A stretch of 64,000 nt of DNA, from positions 1 to 64,000 of the forward strand of contig JACPDN010000002.1 of NCBI GenBank assembly GCA_016183985.1, in the 5' to 3' direction. Numbering within the stretch: the first letter of the stretch is position 1; each line of letters starts with the position of its first letter. The position numbers and the translations under genes are program-made. Below are positions 42,770-53,072 of this stretch, piece after piece. This stretch comes from Pseudomonadota bacterium (GTDB taxonomy: Bacteria; Pseudomonadota; Alphaproteobacteria; Dongiales; Dongiaceae). The notes beneath the pieces were generated by a model. That model did not search any database and was not told where the DNA came from. It worked only from the letters and a program-made list of their open reading frames with translations.

Positions 42770-44119
42770 TTACGCCTGCAGCGATTTGCCTGGATTTTTC
42801 ACATGGGCAGCCACTTCCATGCGATAGAAGCGGGCGCTGACGAAGCCGAACAGCGTCCAGCCGGCAAAGACGGCAAGCCCACCCAGCATCAGCGCCTCGG
42901 TGCCGGAACTCCACAGGGCATAGAAGCTGTAGGCCGTGCCGATCATGGCAACGACATTGACCGGGAGCGACTTGGCCCTCGGCACGCCGGAGACGTTCTG
43001 GATGGTGATCAGTGCGGCCATCGACATGACATAGGGCACGAGGTTGGTAACGACCGCCAGATCGACCACGCGCTGGAACTGAGTGGTGAGGTTGGGGTCG
43101 ATGGTCATGAGCGAGAGAACGACCTGGGCCGCCAGCAGGATCAGCATGCCGACGATCGGGGTGCCGCTCCTTGTTGCGATGCCAAAGACCGGCAGAAAAT
43201 AGCCGACATCGGCCGAGCTCTTGAAAACCTGTGCCACGGTAAACTGCCAACCGAGCAGCGAGCCGATGCAGGCAATGATCATGAGAGCCATGATCACATT
43301 GCCGATGGCCGGCGTGAACATCGTCGCGAAAGCCAGGCCGAACGGCGCGCTCGATGTGGCAAGATCCGCGTTCGGGACGATGCCGGCGATGACATTGGTC
43401 GAAATGATATAAAACACCGCAGCGCCGATCGTGCCGCCCAGTACGGCGACCGGAACGTCGCGTTCGGGGTTTTCCACCGCATCGGCATTGGCGCAGGCCG
43501 ATTCGAGGCCGAGGAAAGCCCAGAGCGTGATTGAAATCGAGCCGCCGACGGCGGGCAGGAGCTCCATGCCATGCGGATTCCAGGCATCGCTCCAGGTGGT
43601 GCCGCTGAACCAGAACCACCCGATCAGCGAGACGATGACGACAGGGACGATGACACCCCAGACGGTTACGGCGCCGATGCGGCCGGTAATGCGTGCACCG
43701 CCGAAATTGGCGACCGTCGTGATGATGAGTAGGACGACCGTCCAGAGACAGGTCTGAAGCGGCGTCAGCGTGACGTTGAAGAGTACGACGGCGTAACCGA
43801 CGGCGGTGATGCCGATCGCAACATTGGCGATCACCAGCGACAGGCCATATGTGTAGTTGGCCATGTAATTGCCGGCTTTGCCGAAGGCGTATTCCGCATA
43901 ACCGCCCATGCCGCCGGGCTTTTTGCTGAGCATGCCGCAGCGTGCAAAAGCATAAGCGAGAGCGAGGGAACCGCCGGCCGTGATCAACCAGGAGAAAATC
44001 GAGATGGTGCCGACTTCGGCCAGCTTGGAGGGCAGCATGATGATGCCGGAGCCCATCATGTTCACGGCTGTCAGAATGGTCAGCTGCCAGACGTTCATTT
44101 TGTTCTTCGAGACACTCAT
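42770..44119 (-). CDS. potE: Putrescine/ornithine-type APC antiporter PotE
   Basis: A 449-aa, 12-helix APC-superfamily antiporter. The N-terminus VWQLTILTAVNMMGSGIIML and the run SGIIMLPSKLAEVGTISIFS, AFARCGMLSKKPGGMGGYAE, LWAFLGLESACANADAVENP all follow PotE of Escherichia coli closely. PotE exchanges putrescine for ornithine or takes up putrescine with protons. ATG 44119 is chosen because AGGAG lies 7 nt before it; ATG 44125 is too near that site. It diverges from an AdiA-type decarboxylase gene with a 617-nt gap, unlike the usual speF-potE order. Confidence 0.85.
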   Translation of the reverse strand: MSVSKNKMNVWQLTILTAVNMMGSGIIMLPSKLAEVGTISIFSWLITAGGSLALAYAFARCGMLSKKPGGMGGYAEYAFGKAGNYMANYTYGLSLVIANVAIGITAVGYAVVLFNVTLTPLQTCLWTVVLLIITTVANFGGARITGRIGAVTVWGVIVPVVIVSLIGWFWFSGTTWSDAWNPHGMELLPAVGGSISITLWAFLGLESACANADAVENPERDVPVAVLGGTIGAAVFYIISTNVIAGIVPNADLATSSAPFGLAFATMFTPAIGNVIMALMIIACIGSLLGWQFTVAQVFKSSADVGYFLPVFGIATRSGTPIVGMLILLAAQVVLSLMTIDPNLTTQFQRVVDLAVVTNLVPYVMSMAALITIQNVSGVPRAKSLPVNVVAMIGTAYSFYALWSSGTEALMLGGLAVFAGWTLFGFVSARFYRMEVAAHVKNPGKSLQA

Positions 44120-44504
44120 CCCCATGCTCCTTTCAGGCGACAACCCGGCCATCCCCGGGATTGCGGCCGCGCCACCAAGCTCCTGTTTTGTGCGGCGCAA
44201 CGCCGCCGCGACCAAACGAACAATTGGACGTCCCTAATCAGTCACCTAAGATTCTGAGGCAAAATCCAAACGCGCATGGATGACAGCTTCGCGATGTTGC
44301 GCGTGCAGAATTGGTGACAGCAAAATGCTTAGGAATGCACACCCCGATGTCTTGCTCTCGACGGTACACTCAGTGATCCTATGCAAGCTACACCCAGTGC
44401 GTGCATTTGGCCAGGGCAAGGGCTAGAGTGCCGTGCGGGCTAAATCGAAGGAGACAGACGCTGAGGTCGTGCAAGCGATCGCCATCGACTAACCTTCGAG
44501 AAAA
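44120..44504. other. 385-nt intergenic region between potE and the decarboxylase leader
   Basis: It should contain promoters for potE (minus) and the decarboxylase (plus). I see no clear -35/-10 pair, inverted repeat or riboswitch. AAGGAG (about 44449) followed by GTG 44468 and a stop at 44489-44491 could be a 7-codon leader peptide, but the spacing is poor. Nothing else coding is credible. Confidence 0.4.
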
Positions 44505-44843
44505 ATGTTCTTGGGGCAGGGCATGTTTCCGATCTCGGAATACTTTCGCATCCTGGTCGTAGGCGGAGCCTACAAGCCGATCGCGGAACTCATCGAGACC
44601 AAGCTCGGCTGTCGAACGACGCTTTGCACTTCAGAAGAGACGACTTCGATCATTCATGGCGGTGCGGATATCGCCGCCATCGTCGTTGGCCGCTCCGATG
44701 TTGCTGCTGAAAAGTTAAAGAGACCAGGAGAGGGCTATGCGCGCGAGTTCCTATCGGCTCTTTGGATTGAAGGCTCTTTTCGTCAATTCCGAACTAAATG
44801 CGGACAACGCCGACGGCCGCGTTGCACGCGCCCTGGCAGATGA
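44505..44843 (+). CDS. Possible 112-aa upstream open reading frame before the decarboxylase
   Basis: A plausible but uncertain small gene. The first 65 codons use typical GC-rich third positions and give an alpha/beta-like sequence (ISEYFRILVVGGAYKPIAEL, then ADIAAIVVGRSD) that resembles a receiver or wing domain. After about 44705 codon use worsens, and it runs 107 nt into the decarboxylase gene in another frame. ATG 44523 is an alternative start. It could be a leader that couples translation, or an eroded remnant of a decarboxylase N-terminal domain. No family is recognised. Confidence 0.3.
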   Translation: MFLGQGMFPISEYFRILVVGGAYKPIAELIETKLGCRTTLCTSEETTSIIHGGADIAAIVVGRSDVAAEKLKRPGEGYAREFLSALWIEGSFRQFRTKCGQRRRPRCTRPGR

Positions 44844-47028
44844 GCTTCGCCAACGGGAAGTCGACGTCGTCGGCGTAACGACGCCTGAGGACGCAAAGAT
44901 CATCATCGAAAACGACGCAGCGATCCAGGTGGCGCTGGTCGATTGGGATCTGCCGTCGGACAAGAAATACGGCCATGCGATCGACCTCCTGCAAGCGATC
45001 CACCGGCGCAATGCCAACTTGCCGATCTTCGTCTGCGCCGACCGCAGCGTGGCCTCGACCATTCCGCTCGAATCGATGGACAAGTTCGACGACTTCATCT
45101 GGCTGCGCGAGGATACGCCGGCTTTCATCGTCGGCCGCGTCATCGCCGCCATGGACCGCTACCGGGCGCAGGTGCTGCCGCCGATGTTCAGCGCGCTCCT
45201 GCAATTTGCCCAGGTCCATGAATATTCGTGGCACACGCCCGGGCATACCGGCGGCACGGCCTTCCTGAAGCATCCTGCCGGTCGCGTCTTTTTCGAGTTC
45301 TTTGGCGAGAATACGTTGCGCTCGGATCTCTCGATCTCGGTGGGCGAGCTGGGCTCGCTCCTCGATCATAGCGGGCCGATCGGCGCCGGTGAGAGATATG
45401 CCGCGCGCGTCTTCGGTGCGCACCGCACCTATTACGTCACCAACGGCTCGTCGACTTCGAACCGCGTCATTCTGATGTCCAGTGTCACGCGTGATCAGGT
45501 GGCGCTGTGCGACCGCAACTGCCACAAATCAGCCGAGCATGCGATGACGCTGTCCGGCACAATCCCTATCTGGATGATGCCGTCACGCAACGGGCTCGGC
45601 ATCATCGGCCCGATCCCGCCATCGCGCCTCACGCCGCAGGCGCTCAAGAAATCGATAGCCGACAACCCGCTGGTGAAAGGCAAGGTGGACCCGACCCCGC
45701 AGCACGCGATCATCACCAACTCGACCTATGACGGCCTTTGCTACAACGTGACCTCGGTTGAAAAGCTGCTGGGCAAGTCGGTCGACCGTCTGCATTTCGA
45801 TGAAGCCTGGTACGGCTATGCCCGCTTCAATCCGATCTATCGCGACCGGCACGCCATGCATGGCGATCCCAAGGATCACGATCCGAAGGGGCCGACCGTC
45901 TTTGCGACGCAATCCACTCACAAGCTGTTGGCGGCCCTTTCGCAGGCCTCCTATATCCACATCCGCGACGGCCGCCGCCCCATCGAGCATGCCCGCTTCA
46001 ACGAGGCGTTCATGATGCATGCCTCGACCTCGCCCAATTACGCCATTATCGCCTCGAACGACGTGAGTGCCGCCATGATGGACGGACCGTCGGGCGAGGC
46101 GCTGACGGGAGAATCGATCCGCGAGGCGGTTGCTTTCCGGCAGATCATTGCGCGCCTCAATGCCGAATGTGCGGCGAAGAAGACGTGGTTCTTCAATATC
46201 TGGCAGCCGGATCACGTCAAAGCCAAAGGCAAGAAAGTGCCGTTCCACGCGGCGGATCCCGAATTGCTGGCAACCGAACCCAGCTGCTGGGTGCTCGAAC
46301 CGGGTGCCAACTGGCATGGCTTCGAGGGTCTTGAGGGCGACTGGTGCATGCTCGATCCGATCAAGGTCTCGATCCTCGCCCCCGGCATGTCGCCGGACGG
46401 CAAGCTTGCCGCCACCGGCATCCCGGCCAGCATCGTGACGGCCTACCTTCATCGCCGTGGTATTGAGGTCGAAAAGACGACGGACTTCACCATCCTGGTC
46501 CTGTTCTCCCTCGGCATCACCAAGGGAAAATGGGGCACGCTGGTCAGCAGCCTGGCCGATTTCAAGCGCGACTATGATGCCAACGTATCCCTCGATCGCG
46601 TCATGCCGGATCTGGTGGAAACGTATGGCAGCCGCTATGCGGGCATGGGTCTGAAAGATCTAGCCGACGACATGTTTGCCAAGGTCAAAGGGCTCAAGAC
46701 GACCGCCACCATGTCGGCCGGCTTCTCATTGCTGCCCAAGGTGGAGCTCAGTCCCGTCCAGGCCTATGAGAAGATGGTTCGGGGCGAGGTTGAAACCGTC
46801 GCGCTGGACGGCATGGCGGGCAGGATTGCTGCAACCGGCGTCGTGCCTTACCCGCCGGGCATTCCCATTCTCATTCCCGGCGAGAATGCGGGGCCGGCCA
46901 ATGGCCCCATCCTTGGCTACCTGAAGGCGCTCGAAGCATATGACCGCCATTTCCCCGGCTTCACCCATGATACGCATGGCGTGGAGGTCGAGGACGGCGT
47001 CTATCGCATGATGTGTATTCGCAAGTAA
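44737..47028 (+). CDS. adiA: AdiA-type basic amino-acid decarboxylase (PLP)
   Basis: A 763-aa fold-type I PLP decarboxylase with the N-terminal wing domain (LFVNSELNADNADGRVARAL). K396 in ATQSTHKLLAALSQAS binds PLP. Many segments follow arginine decarboxylase AdiA: HTPGHTGGTAFLKHPAGRVF, DRLHFDEAWYGYARFNPIYR, DPIKVSILAPGM and FTILVLFSLGITKGKWGTLV. The C-terminal PYPPGIPILIPGENAG is family-wide. Substrate (arginine or ornithine/lysine) cannot be fixed; WFFNIWQPDH is nearer the lysine enzymes. AGGAG lies 6 nt before ATG 44737. It is divergent from potE, so a putrescine-forming reaction would fit the transporter. Acid resistance and polyamine synthesis are both plausible roles. Confidence 0.82.
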   Translation: MRASSYRLFGLKALFVNSELNADNADGRVARALADELRQREVDVVGVTTPEDAKIIIENDAAIQVALVDWDLPSDKKYGHAIDLLQAIHRRNANLPIFVCADRSVASTIPLESMDKFDDFIWLREDTPAFIVGRVIAAMDRYRAQVLPPMFSALLQFAQVHEYSWHTPGHTGGTAFLKHPAGRVFFEFFGENTLRSDLSISVGELGSLLDHSGPIGAGERYAARVFGAHRTYYVTNGSSTSNRVILMSSVTRDQVALCDRNCHKSAEHAMTLSGTIPIWMMPSRNGLGIIGPIPPSRLTPQALKKSIADNPLVKGKVDPTPQHAIITNSTYDGLCYNVTSVEKLLGKSVDRLHFDEAWYGYARFNPIYRDRHAMHGDPKDHDPKGPTVFATQSTHKLLAALSQASYIHIRDGRRPIEHARFNEAFMMHASTSPNYAIIASNDVSAAMMDGPSGEALTGESIREAVAFRQIIARLNAECAAKKTWFFNIWQPDHVKAKGKKVPFHAADPELLATEPSCWVLEPGANWHGFEGLEGDWCMLDPIKVSILAPGMSPDGKLAATGIPASIVTAYLHRRGIEVEKTTDFTILVLFSLGITKGKWGTLVSSLADFKRDYDANVSLDRVMPDLVETYGSRYAGMGLKDLADDMFAKVKGLKTTATMSAGFSLLPKVELSPVQAYEKMVRGEVETVALDGMAGRIAATGVVPYPPGIPILIPGENAGPANGPILGYLKALEAYDRHFPGFTHDTHGVEVEDGVYRMMCIRK

Positions 47029-47044
47029 GGGTATGGAGGGGAAG

Positions 47045-48181
47045 ATGAGGGGGAGCCGGGGTCATCTTTGTCACGTTCTGCTTGGCAGTTCGGCGCTGGT
47101 TGGTGTCCAGGCCCTTGCTGGAGCGGCATTCGCCAGCGACGGCGTGAAGCTGTCGCTGGGCGGTTACCTCAATACGTCATTCGGCGCGGCGTTCGACGAC
47201 GATCAAAAAGGTGAGGCTGGCGACAACGTCAATACGGTCGGCGTCGGTCACGATGCCGAAATCTATTTCATGGGTGAGGTCACGCTGGATAACGGCGTGA
47301 CCGTTGGTGCCCATTTCGAGCTCGAGGGCCAGGACGAAGACGGCGATCAGTTCGACCAGGCCTACGCCTATTTGGAGGGCGGTTGGGGTCAGCTGCGCTT
47401 TGGCGTACTCGACGGCGCTGCCGGCAATAACTATATGCTGCCGCCAGGCTCCACGGCCAATTTCGGCCCATACTCCCCGAACGTCATTGGCTCGGTTCTG
47501 TCGCCTGGCCTGTTCGATCCGGAAAACACGATCACCGCCAAGGATAAGCCGGCGAAGATCGTCTATTATTCGCCGACCTGGAGCGGCTTCTCCTTTGCCC
47601 TCGGTTTCACGCCGAACGATGACGAAAAGACCTACAACAACGGCGACAATATCGACGGTCAATGGCGGCCGAACAAGCCGGAAGGGTCCGCCAGCAACGA
47701 TGTCGGCATCAACCTGCATTATGAGCATGAAGGCGACGGCTGGGGGCTCGCCGCGGGTACCACCGCCTATATCGAAGGTGACGTCAATAAAGGGTCGCCC
47801 GATGACGCCGAGCAGGCCGGCTACAATGCGGGTGTCAATCTGTCGCTTGGCGGCTGGACCTTCGGTGTTGCCGGAACTTACTTTACCAACGGCAACGGAC
47901 AGGATCAGGATCTGTGGATGGTCGGTACGGGCTTGACCTATGCCTGGGATGCCTGGACCCTTGGGGCGGGTTGGGCGCATGTCGTCGGCGAGGTGGCTGG
48001 ATTCAGCGACGACGACTATCTCGATCGGGCGGGTGTCACGGCCAATTATGAAATGGCACCGGGCATCAATCTGGATGGTGGCATCTTCTATACCTGGGCT
48101 GAGGCTGCCGACGACAATAACGATCCGAATGACGGTTATGACGCCCTGGAAATCTCGATCGGTTCGGCGATCGAATTCTAA
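47045..48181 (+). CDS. Outer-membrane porin
   Basis: A 378-aa protein with an export signal (up to about residue 33, GAAFASD) and a repeated amphipathic beta pattern up to a C-terminal Phe (EISIGSAIEF), as needed for BAM insertion. KLSLGGYLNTSFGAAFDDDQ and GQLRFGVLDGAAGNNYMLPP are typical of alphaproteobacterial general porins, with an acidic extracellular loop 3. GGAGG stands 5 nt before ATG 47045, and this decides the start. It follows the decarboxylase after 16 nt, and the RND adaptor follows after 22 nt; the series may be one transcript. Confidence 0.85.
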   Translation: MRGSRGHLCHVLLGSSALVGVQALAGAAFASDGVKLSLGGYLNTSFGAAFDDDQKGEAGDNVNTVGVGHDAEIYFMGEVTLDNGVTVGAHFELEGQDEDGDQFDQAYAYLEGGWGQLRFGVLDGAAGNNYMLPPGSTANFGPYSPNVIGSVLSPGLFDPENTITAKDKPAKIVYYSPTWSGFSFALGFTPNDDEKTYNNGDNIDGQWRPNKPEGSASNDVGINLHYEHEGDGWGLAAGTTAYIEGDVNKGSPDDAEQAGYNAGVNLSLGGWTFGVAGTYFTNGNGQDQDLWMVGTGLTYAWDAWTLGAGWAHVVGEVAGFSDDDYLDRAGVTANYEMAPGINLDGGIFYTWAEAADDNNDPNDGYDALEISIGSAIEF

Positions 48182-48203
48182 GGTGTGGAGCAGGGAGGGT
48201 ACG

Positions 48204-49319
48204 ATGTCGGTGAAAACCGCCTTGGTTGCGGCAAGTGTATTATTGGCGATGCCGGCAGCGGCGTTTGCAGAGGAGGCGCCGGCGGCGCCACAAGCACTCA
48301 CTGTTGGCACTGTCGCCGCGGCGAAGCAGGCTGTGGCCAAATCGCAGAGCTTCGTTGGCCGCGTTGAGGCTGTCGACCGGGTCGAGATCGTCGCGCGCGT
48401 TTCCGGCTATCTCGATCAGATTCATTTCACCGAAGGTGGGATGGTCAAGGCCGGCGACCCGCTCTATACGATCGAAAAGCAGCTCTACGAGGCGGCGCTG
48501 CAGCAGGCGCAGGGCAGCGTCGAAAGCGCCAAGGCCGGCGTCCTCCTCGCCAAGCAGCAAAAGGGCCGCACCCAGGAATTGCTGACGAAGGAAGTCGCCA
48601 GCCAGATGACCATGGACCAGCGGGTCGCACAGACCCAGCAGGCCCAGGCGGATCAGGCCATGAGCGAGGCGGCCGTGCGCACCGCCCAGATCAATCTGGG
48701 CTATACCGAGATCACCTCGCCGATCACGGGCAAGATCGGCCGCACGGCCGTGACCAAGGGTAATGTGGTCGGGCCCAATAGCGGCGTGCTGACCGTGATC
48801 GTCAGCCAGGATCCGATGTATGTCACCTTCCCCGTCAGCCAGCGCGAATTCCTGCGCGCCGGCATGGGTGCCGAAGGTGCGGCGAAATCCGATATCGTGG
48901 TCAAGATCAGCTTTTCCGACGGCACGGTCTATCCGGATACGGGAAGCATCAATTTCGTCGATGTCACGACCGACAAGACGACCGATACCATCACCGTGCG
49001 CGCGACCTTCCCGAATCACAGTGGTTCGCTGGTCGACGGCCAGTTCGTCAATGTCCTGCTGGAGAGCGCCAAGCCGGAGGAAGTTGTCGTCGTGCCGCAA
49101 TCGGCCCTGTTGGCGGATCAGCAAGGCACGTATGTATTCGTGGTCGAGAACAACAAGGCCGTGGTCAAGCGGATTAAGCCCGGTGGCGAGCATGGCCCCA
49201 ATATCGTCGTCAGCGATGGCCTGAGCGGCGGTGAAATGGTCATCGTCGAAGGCCTGCAATTCGTCAGGCCCGATATGCCCGTTCAAGCTGCACCGATTTC
49301 CGCCGCCAATCCGAGCTGA
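48204..49319 (+). CDS. RND efflux periplasmic adaptor (membrane fusion protein)
   Basis: A 371-aa MFP: an N-terminal signal ([18 protein letters not shown]-like) without lipobox, a biotinyl/lipoyl-like segment ([20 protein letters not shown]), a helical hairpin ([20 protein letters not shown]), and a beta barrel ([20 protein letters not shown]). It bridges an RND pump and an outer-membrane channel. GGAGG precedes ATG 48204 by 5 nt, which decides against the longer frame from 47940. It is followed 5 nt later by the RND pump gene. It has no lipid anchor, unlike AcrA. Confidence 0.9.
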   Translation: MSVKTALVAASVLLAMPAAAFAEEAPAAPQALTVGTVAAAKQAVAKSQSFVGRVEAVDRVEIVARVSGYLDQIHFTEGGMVKAGDPLYTIEKQLYEAALQQAQGSVESAKAGVLLAKQQKGRTQELLTKEVASQMTMDQRVAQTQQAQADQAMSEAAVRTAQINLGYTEITSPITGKIGRTAVTKGNVVGPNSGVLTVIVSQDPMYVTFPVSQREFLRAGMGAEGAAKSDIVVKISFSDGTVYPDTGSINFVDVTTDKTTDTITVRATFPNHSGSLVDGQFVNVLLESAKPEEVVVVPQSALLADQQGTYVFVVENNKAVVKRIKPGGEHGPNIVVSDGLSGGEMVIVEGLQFVRPDMPVQAAPISAANPS

Positions 49320-49324
49320 AAGCC

Positions 49325-52300
49325 ATGCTGTCCGCAGTTTTCGTCGATCGACCGCGCCTCGCGATCGTCATTGCCATCGTCACCGTCATTGCCGGCGTGC
49401 TGTCGCTGTTCGTCATTCCGGTGGCGCAGTATCCGGACATCGTGCCGCCGCAGGTATCGGTCACGACCAGTTATCCTGGTGCCGCTGCCGCCATTGTCGA
49501 TGCCACCGTCGCCCAGCCCATCGAGGCGCAGGCAGTTGGTGTCGACAAGATGATGTATATGAAGAGCATCAGCGGCAATGACGGCAGCTATTCGCTGACG
49601 GCCTCGTTCGAGCTCGGCACCGATCCCGACATCAACACCGTCAACCTTAACAACCGCGTGCAGGTGGCGCTTTCCAAGTTGCCGCAGGAAGTTCAGCGCC
49701 AGGGCGTCACCGTCAAGAAGAAGTCCTCGGCTCTTTTGGGCGTCATCTCGGTCTATTCACCCAAAGGCAGCCACGATCCCCTGTTCATCTCGAACTACGT
49801 CACGATCAATCTGCTGGACACCATCAAGAGCACGCCCGGCGTCGGCGATGCCTCGCTCTGGGGCCCGCAGGATTATGCGATGCGCGCCTGGCTGCGGACC
49901 GACCGGTTGACCGGACTTGGGCTGACCGCCGGTGACGTGATCACGGCCATTCAGGCGCAGAACGTTCAAGCAGCGGTGGGACGCATCGGCGCCCAGCCGA
50001 TCTCCAACGAGCAGCAATTCCAGCTCAACATCCAGACCACCGGTCGCCTGACCTCGCCGGAGCAATTCGAAAAGATCGTCATCCGCACCAATCCGGACGG
50101 CTCCGTCCTGCGCCTGGGCGATATTGCGCGGCTGGAATTGGGGGCTGCCAATCTCGACCGCGAAACCCGCTTCAACGGTAACGCGGCATCGGTGATCGCG
50201 ATCTATCAGGCGCCCGGCGCCAATGCCATCACGACACTGCAAGGCGTTGAAGCGAAGCTGACCGAGCTGCAGAAATCCTTCCCGGGCGATCTCACCTGGA
50301 AGGTGACCTACGATCCCACGACCTTCGTCAAGGCCACCGTGCATGAGGTGCAGAAGACGCTGGTCGAGGCTTTCATCCTGGTTGTCATCGTCGTCTTCCT
50401 GTTTTTGGGATCGGTTCGCGCCACCCTCATTCCGCTGCTCGCCGTTCCGGTCAGCCTGATCGGCACCTTCATCGTGCTGCTGGCGATCGGCTATTCGGCA
50501 AACTCCGTCTCGCTGCTTGCCATCGTGCTCGCCATCGGCATCGTCGTCGATGACGCCATCGTCGTCGTCGAGAATGTCGAGCGGGTGATGGAAGAGCATC
50601 CCGATCTCAGCCCTGCCGAGGCTACCAAGAAGGCCATGGCCGAGATCACGGCGCCGATCATCGCCATCACACTGGTGCTGCTCTCGGTCTTCGTGCCGGT
50701 CGCCTTCATCCCCGGCATCTCCGGCGAACTCTTCCGCCAATTCGCGATCACCGTCGCCGTCGGCATGTTCCTGTCGGCGATCAACGCGCTGACCCTGTCG
50801 CCGGCCCTTTGCGGCGTGCTGCTCCGGCATCACAAGGGGCCGAAGCGCGGCGTGATCGCCAAGATCATGGGCGGGATCGATTGGGTGCGCGACCGCTATG
50901 GCGACGTCGTTGCCAAGCTGCTGCGGCTGTCGATCATCGGCCTGGTGCTGTCGATCGCGGCGGGTGCCGGCACGGCGGCCCTGTTCAAGGTGACGCCGAC
51001 GGGCTTCCTGCCCGAAGACGATCAGGGCGCCTTCTTCGTCGTGGTTCAGCTGCCGGAAGGCGCTTCGCTACAGCGGACGCAAGGCGTCATCGCCGAAGCG
51101 GAGAAGCTGTTGCAGGCAGAAGATGCCGTCGCCGATTACACATCGGTCATCGGCCTCAACTTCATCGACAACTATTCCCAGGCCAATGCCGCCTTCATCG
51201 TCGTCACCCTGAAGTCGTTCGAGGAACGCACCGACCGCTCGCTCGTGGCGGATGCGGTCATCAAGCGGTTGGGGCCCAAGTTCCGCCAGATCCGTGGTGG
51301 CGTCGTGGTGCCGCTGGCACCGCCGCCCATCATCGGTCTGGGTACCGGCGGCGGCTTCACCTATGTCCTGAAGGATTTGAGCGGCGGCGATCCCAAGGTG
51401 CTGGCGCAGGTTCTGCGCGGCCTCGTCGTCGCGGCCAATCAGGAACCCCAGCTCAGCGGCGTTTTCACCACCTTCTCGGCGACCAGCCCGTCGATCTTCC
51501 TCGATATCGACCGTGACAAGGTCCAGGTGCTGGGTGTCGCCCTCAATGACGTCTTCCAGGCGCTGCAGGCTTATCTCGGCGGCTATTATGTCAACGACGT
51601 AAACCTCTTCGGGCGGACCTGGCAGGTGCAGATCCAGGCCGAGGCCCTGGACCGCTCGCGCGTCGACGATGTCTATCGCATCAATGTGCGCAACAAGGAC
51701 GGCAAGATGGTGCCGTTGCGGAGCCTCTTGGAAGTGCGCGTCGTGACCGGCCCGCCGGGCGTCATCCGCTATAACAACACCCGGGCGGTCACCATCCAGG
51801 GTGCGCCGGCGCCGGGTATTTCCTCCGGCCAGGCCCTCAATGTGATGGAGGCCGTGGCGGCCAAGACCTTGCCGGCGGGTTTTGCCGGCGAATGGACCGA
51901 CACCGCCTTCCAGGAAAAACGGGCCGAGGGCAAGACTGCCTTCATCATGGGCATGGCCGTGCTCTTCGCCTATCTCTTCCTGGTGGCCCTCTATGAAAGC
52001 TGGAGCATCCCGGTCCCCGTTCTGCTCTCGGTCACGATTGGCGTCGTCGGTGCCGTGGGCTCAGTGCTGCTCGCCGGGCTTGTCTTCGATCTCTATGCCC
52101 AGATCGGCCTCATCGTGTTGATCGGATTGGCGGCCAAGAACGGCATTCTGATCGTCGAGTTCGCCAAGGAATTGCGGGCCAAGGGGTATCCGTTGCTGCA
52201 GGCGGCGGCGGAAGGGGCCCGGCTGCGTTTCCGCCCCGTCATGATGACGTCCTTTGCCTTCATCCTCGGTCTCTATCCGCTGGTGGTGGCAAAGGGTGCC

Positions 52301-52504
52301 TCGGAACTGGCGCGGCGTGATGTGGGGACGCCCGTCTTCGGCGGCATGATCGCAGCGTCGTTCGTGGGCATCTTCGTCATTCCGCTGCTCTATGTGACGT
52401 TCCAGCATATTCGCGAACGACTCCGGCCTTCGACCAAGCCTGCAGAGGAGATCGTGCCGGTGGCGCACAATGCGCCGGCGGTTCATGAAGGCGGCGCCGA
52501 ATAG
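49325..52504 (+). CDS. RND multidrug efflux pump (AcrB/MexB type)
   Basis: A 1059-aa HAE1-type RND transporter with 12 predicted membrane helices and two large periplasmic loops. The N-terminus [20 protein letters not shown] and [18 protein letters not shown] (the paired Asp in TM4 used for proton relay) are diagnostic, as are [20 protein letters not shown] and [20 protein letters not shown]. Length is usual. It follows the adaptor after 5 nt. There is no outer-membrane factor, and no TetR or MarR regulator in this part, so a TolC-like channel encoded elsewhere is needed. Substrate range is unknown. Confidence 0.95.
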   Translation: MLSAVFVDRPRLAIVIAIVTVIAGVLSLFVIPVAQYPDIVPPQVSVTTSYPGAAAAIVDATVAQPIEAQAVGVDKMMYMKSISGNDGSYSLTASFELGTDPDINTVNLNNRVQVALSKLPQEVQRQGVTVKKKSSALLGVISVYSPKGSHDPLFISNYVTINLLDTIKSTPGVGDASLWGPQDYAMRAWLRTDRLTGLGLTAGDVITAIQAQNVQAAVGRIGAQPISNEQQFQLNIQTTGRLTSPEQFEKIVIRTNPDGSVLRLGDIARLELGAANLDRETRFNGNAASVIAIYQAPGANAITTLQGVEAKLTELQKSFPGDLTWKVTYDPTTFVKATVHEVQKTLVEAFILVVIVVFLFLGSVRATLIPLLAVPVSLIGTFIVLLAIGYSANSVSLLAIVLAIGIVVDDAIVVVENVERVMEEHPDLSPAEATKKAMAEITAPIIAITLVLLSVFVPVAFIPGISGELFRQFAITVAVGMFLSAINALTLSPALCGVLLRHHKGPKRGVIAKIMGGIDWVRDRYGDVVAKLLRLSIIGLVLSIAAGAGTAALFKVTPTGFLPEDDQGAFFVVVQLPEGASLQRTQGVIAEAEKLLQAEDAVADYTSVIGLNFIDNYSQANAAFIVVTLKSFEERTDRSLVADAVIKRLGPKFRQIRGGVVVPLAPPPIIGLGTGGGFTYVLKDLSGGDPKVLAQVLRGLVVAANQEPQLSGVFTTFSATSPSIFLDIDRDKVQVLGVALNDVFQALQAYLGGYYVNDVNLFGRTWQVQIQAEALDRSRVDDVYRINVRNKDGKMVPLRSLLEVRVVTGPPGVIRYNNTRAVTIQGAPAPGISSGQALNVMEAVAAKTLPAGFAGEWTDTAFQEKRAEGKTAFIMGMAVLFAYLFLVALYESWSIPVPVLLSVTIGVVGAVGSVLLAGLVFDLYAQIGLIVLIGLAAKNGILIVEFAKELRAKGYPLLQAAAEGARLRFRPVMMTSFAFILGLYPLVVAKGASELARRDVGTPVFGGMIAASFVGIFVIPLLYVTFQHIRERLRPSTKPAEEIVPVAHNAPAVHEGGAE

Positions 52505-52561
52505 ACCGACGATTGCGCTTGGCCGCCATCGGCCTGCGCTCGAAAAAGGGGAGGAATAGGT

Positions 52562-53056
52562 ATGACAGGAAAAGTCCCACGCTCCTTGGGGAGGTCTAGC
52601 CTGGGTCGGACGGGGTTGACGCGCCGACGCTTCGTGCAAGCGGCGGCCACGGGTGTCGCCGCGATCGGCCTGCCCCGCTTTGCGGCTGCCGATTTCGTGG
52701 AATCCGGCCGTGTCACGATCGAACAGGTGCAGATCGCCTTCATCGGCAGCGGCAATCTGGGTGGCGGCAGCCTGAGCTATGGCGGCCGCAATTACAGCAT
52801 TACCGTGGGCGGCTTAGGCATCGGCGGTTTCGGCATCTCCAAGATGACGGCCGTCGGCACCGTCTACAATCTGTTCAAGCTGGAGGATTTTGCCGGCGCC
52901 TATATCCAGGCGCGTTACGGTCTCGCCATCGGCGAATTGAGCACCGGTGAATTGTGGCTGCAGAACACACATGGTGTCGGTCTGCGCCTGAAGGCCGACC
53001 GAACGGGGCTGGCACTCTCACTGGGTGGCGACGCTGTTTACATTGGTTTCGATTGA
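52562..53056 (+). CDS. Tat-exported protein of unknown function
   Basis: A 164-aa protein with a twin-arginine signal (LTRRRFVQAAATGVAAIGLP, cleavage near AAA). The mature part is Gly-rich and beta-like: IEQVQIAFIGSGNLGGGSLS, YSITVGGLGIGGFGISKM, TGELWLQNTHGVGLRLKA. I recall similar unnamed proteins in other proteobacteria but no family name. Tat export suggests folding before export, perhaps with a cofactor. It follows the RND gene by 57 nt and begins a three-gene series (gaps 16 and 11 nt). Confidence 0.72.
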   Translation: MTGKVPRSLGRSSLGRTGLTRRRFVQAAATGVAAIGLPRFAAADFVESGRVTIEQVQIAFIGSGNLGGGSLSYGGRNYSITVGGLGIGGFGISKMTAVGTVYNLFKLEDFAGAYIQARYGLAIGELSTGELWLQNTHGVGLRLKADRTGLALSLGGDAVYIGFD

Positions 53057-53072
53057 ATTCGAGGAGGATATC

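Noticed and set aside
43221-43412. Small plus-strand frame within potE
   Set aside because: Shadow in a membrane-protein gene.
48240-49286. 348-aa minus-strand frame opposite the RND adaptor
   Set aside because: Antisense shadow; the adaptor has clear domain order.
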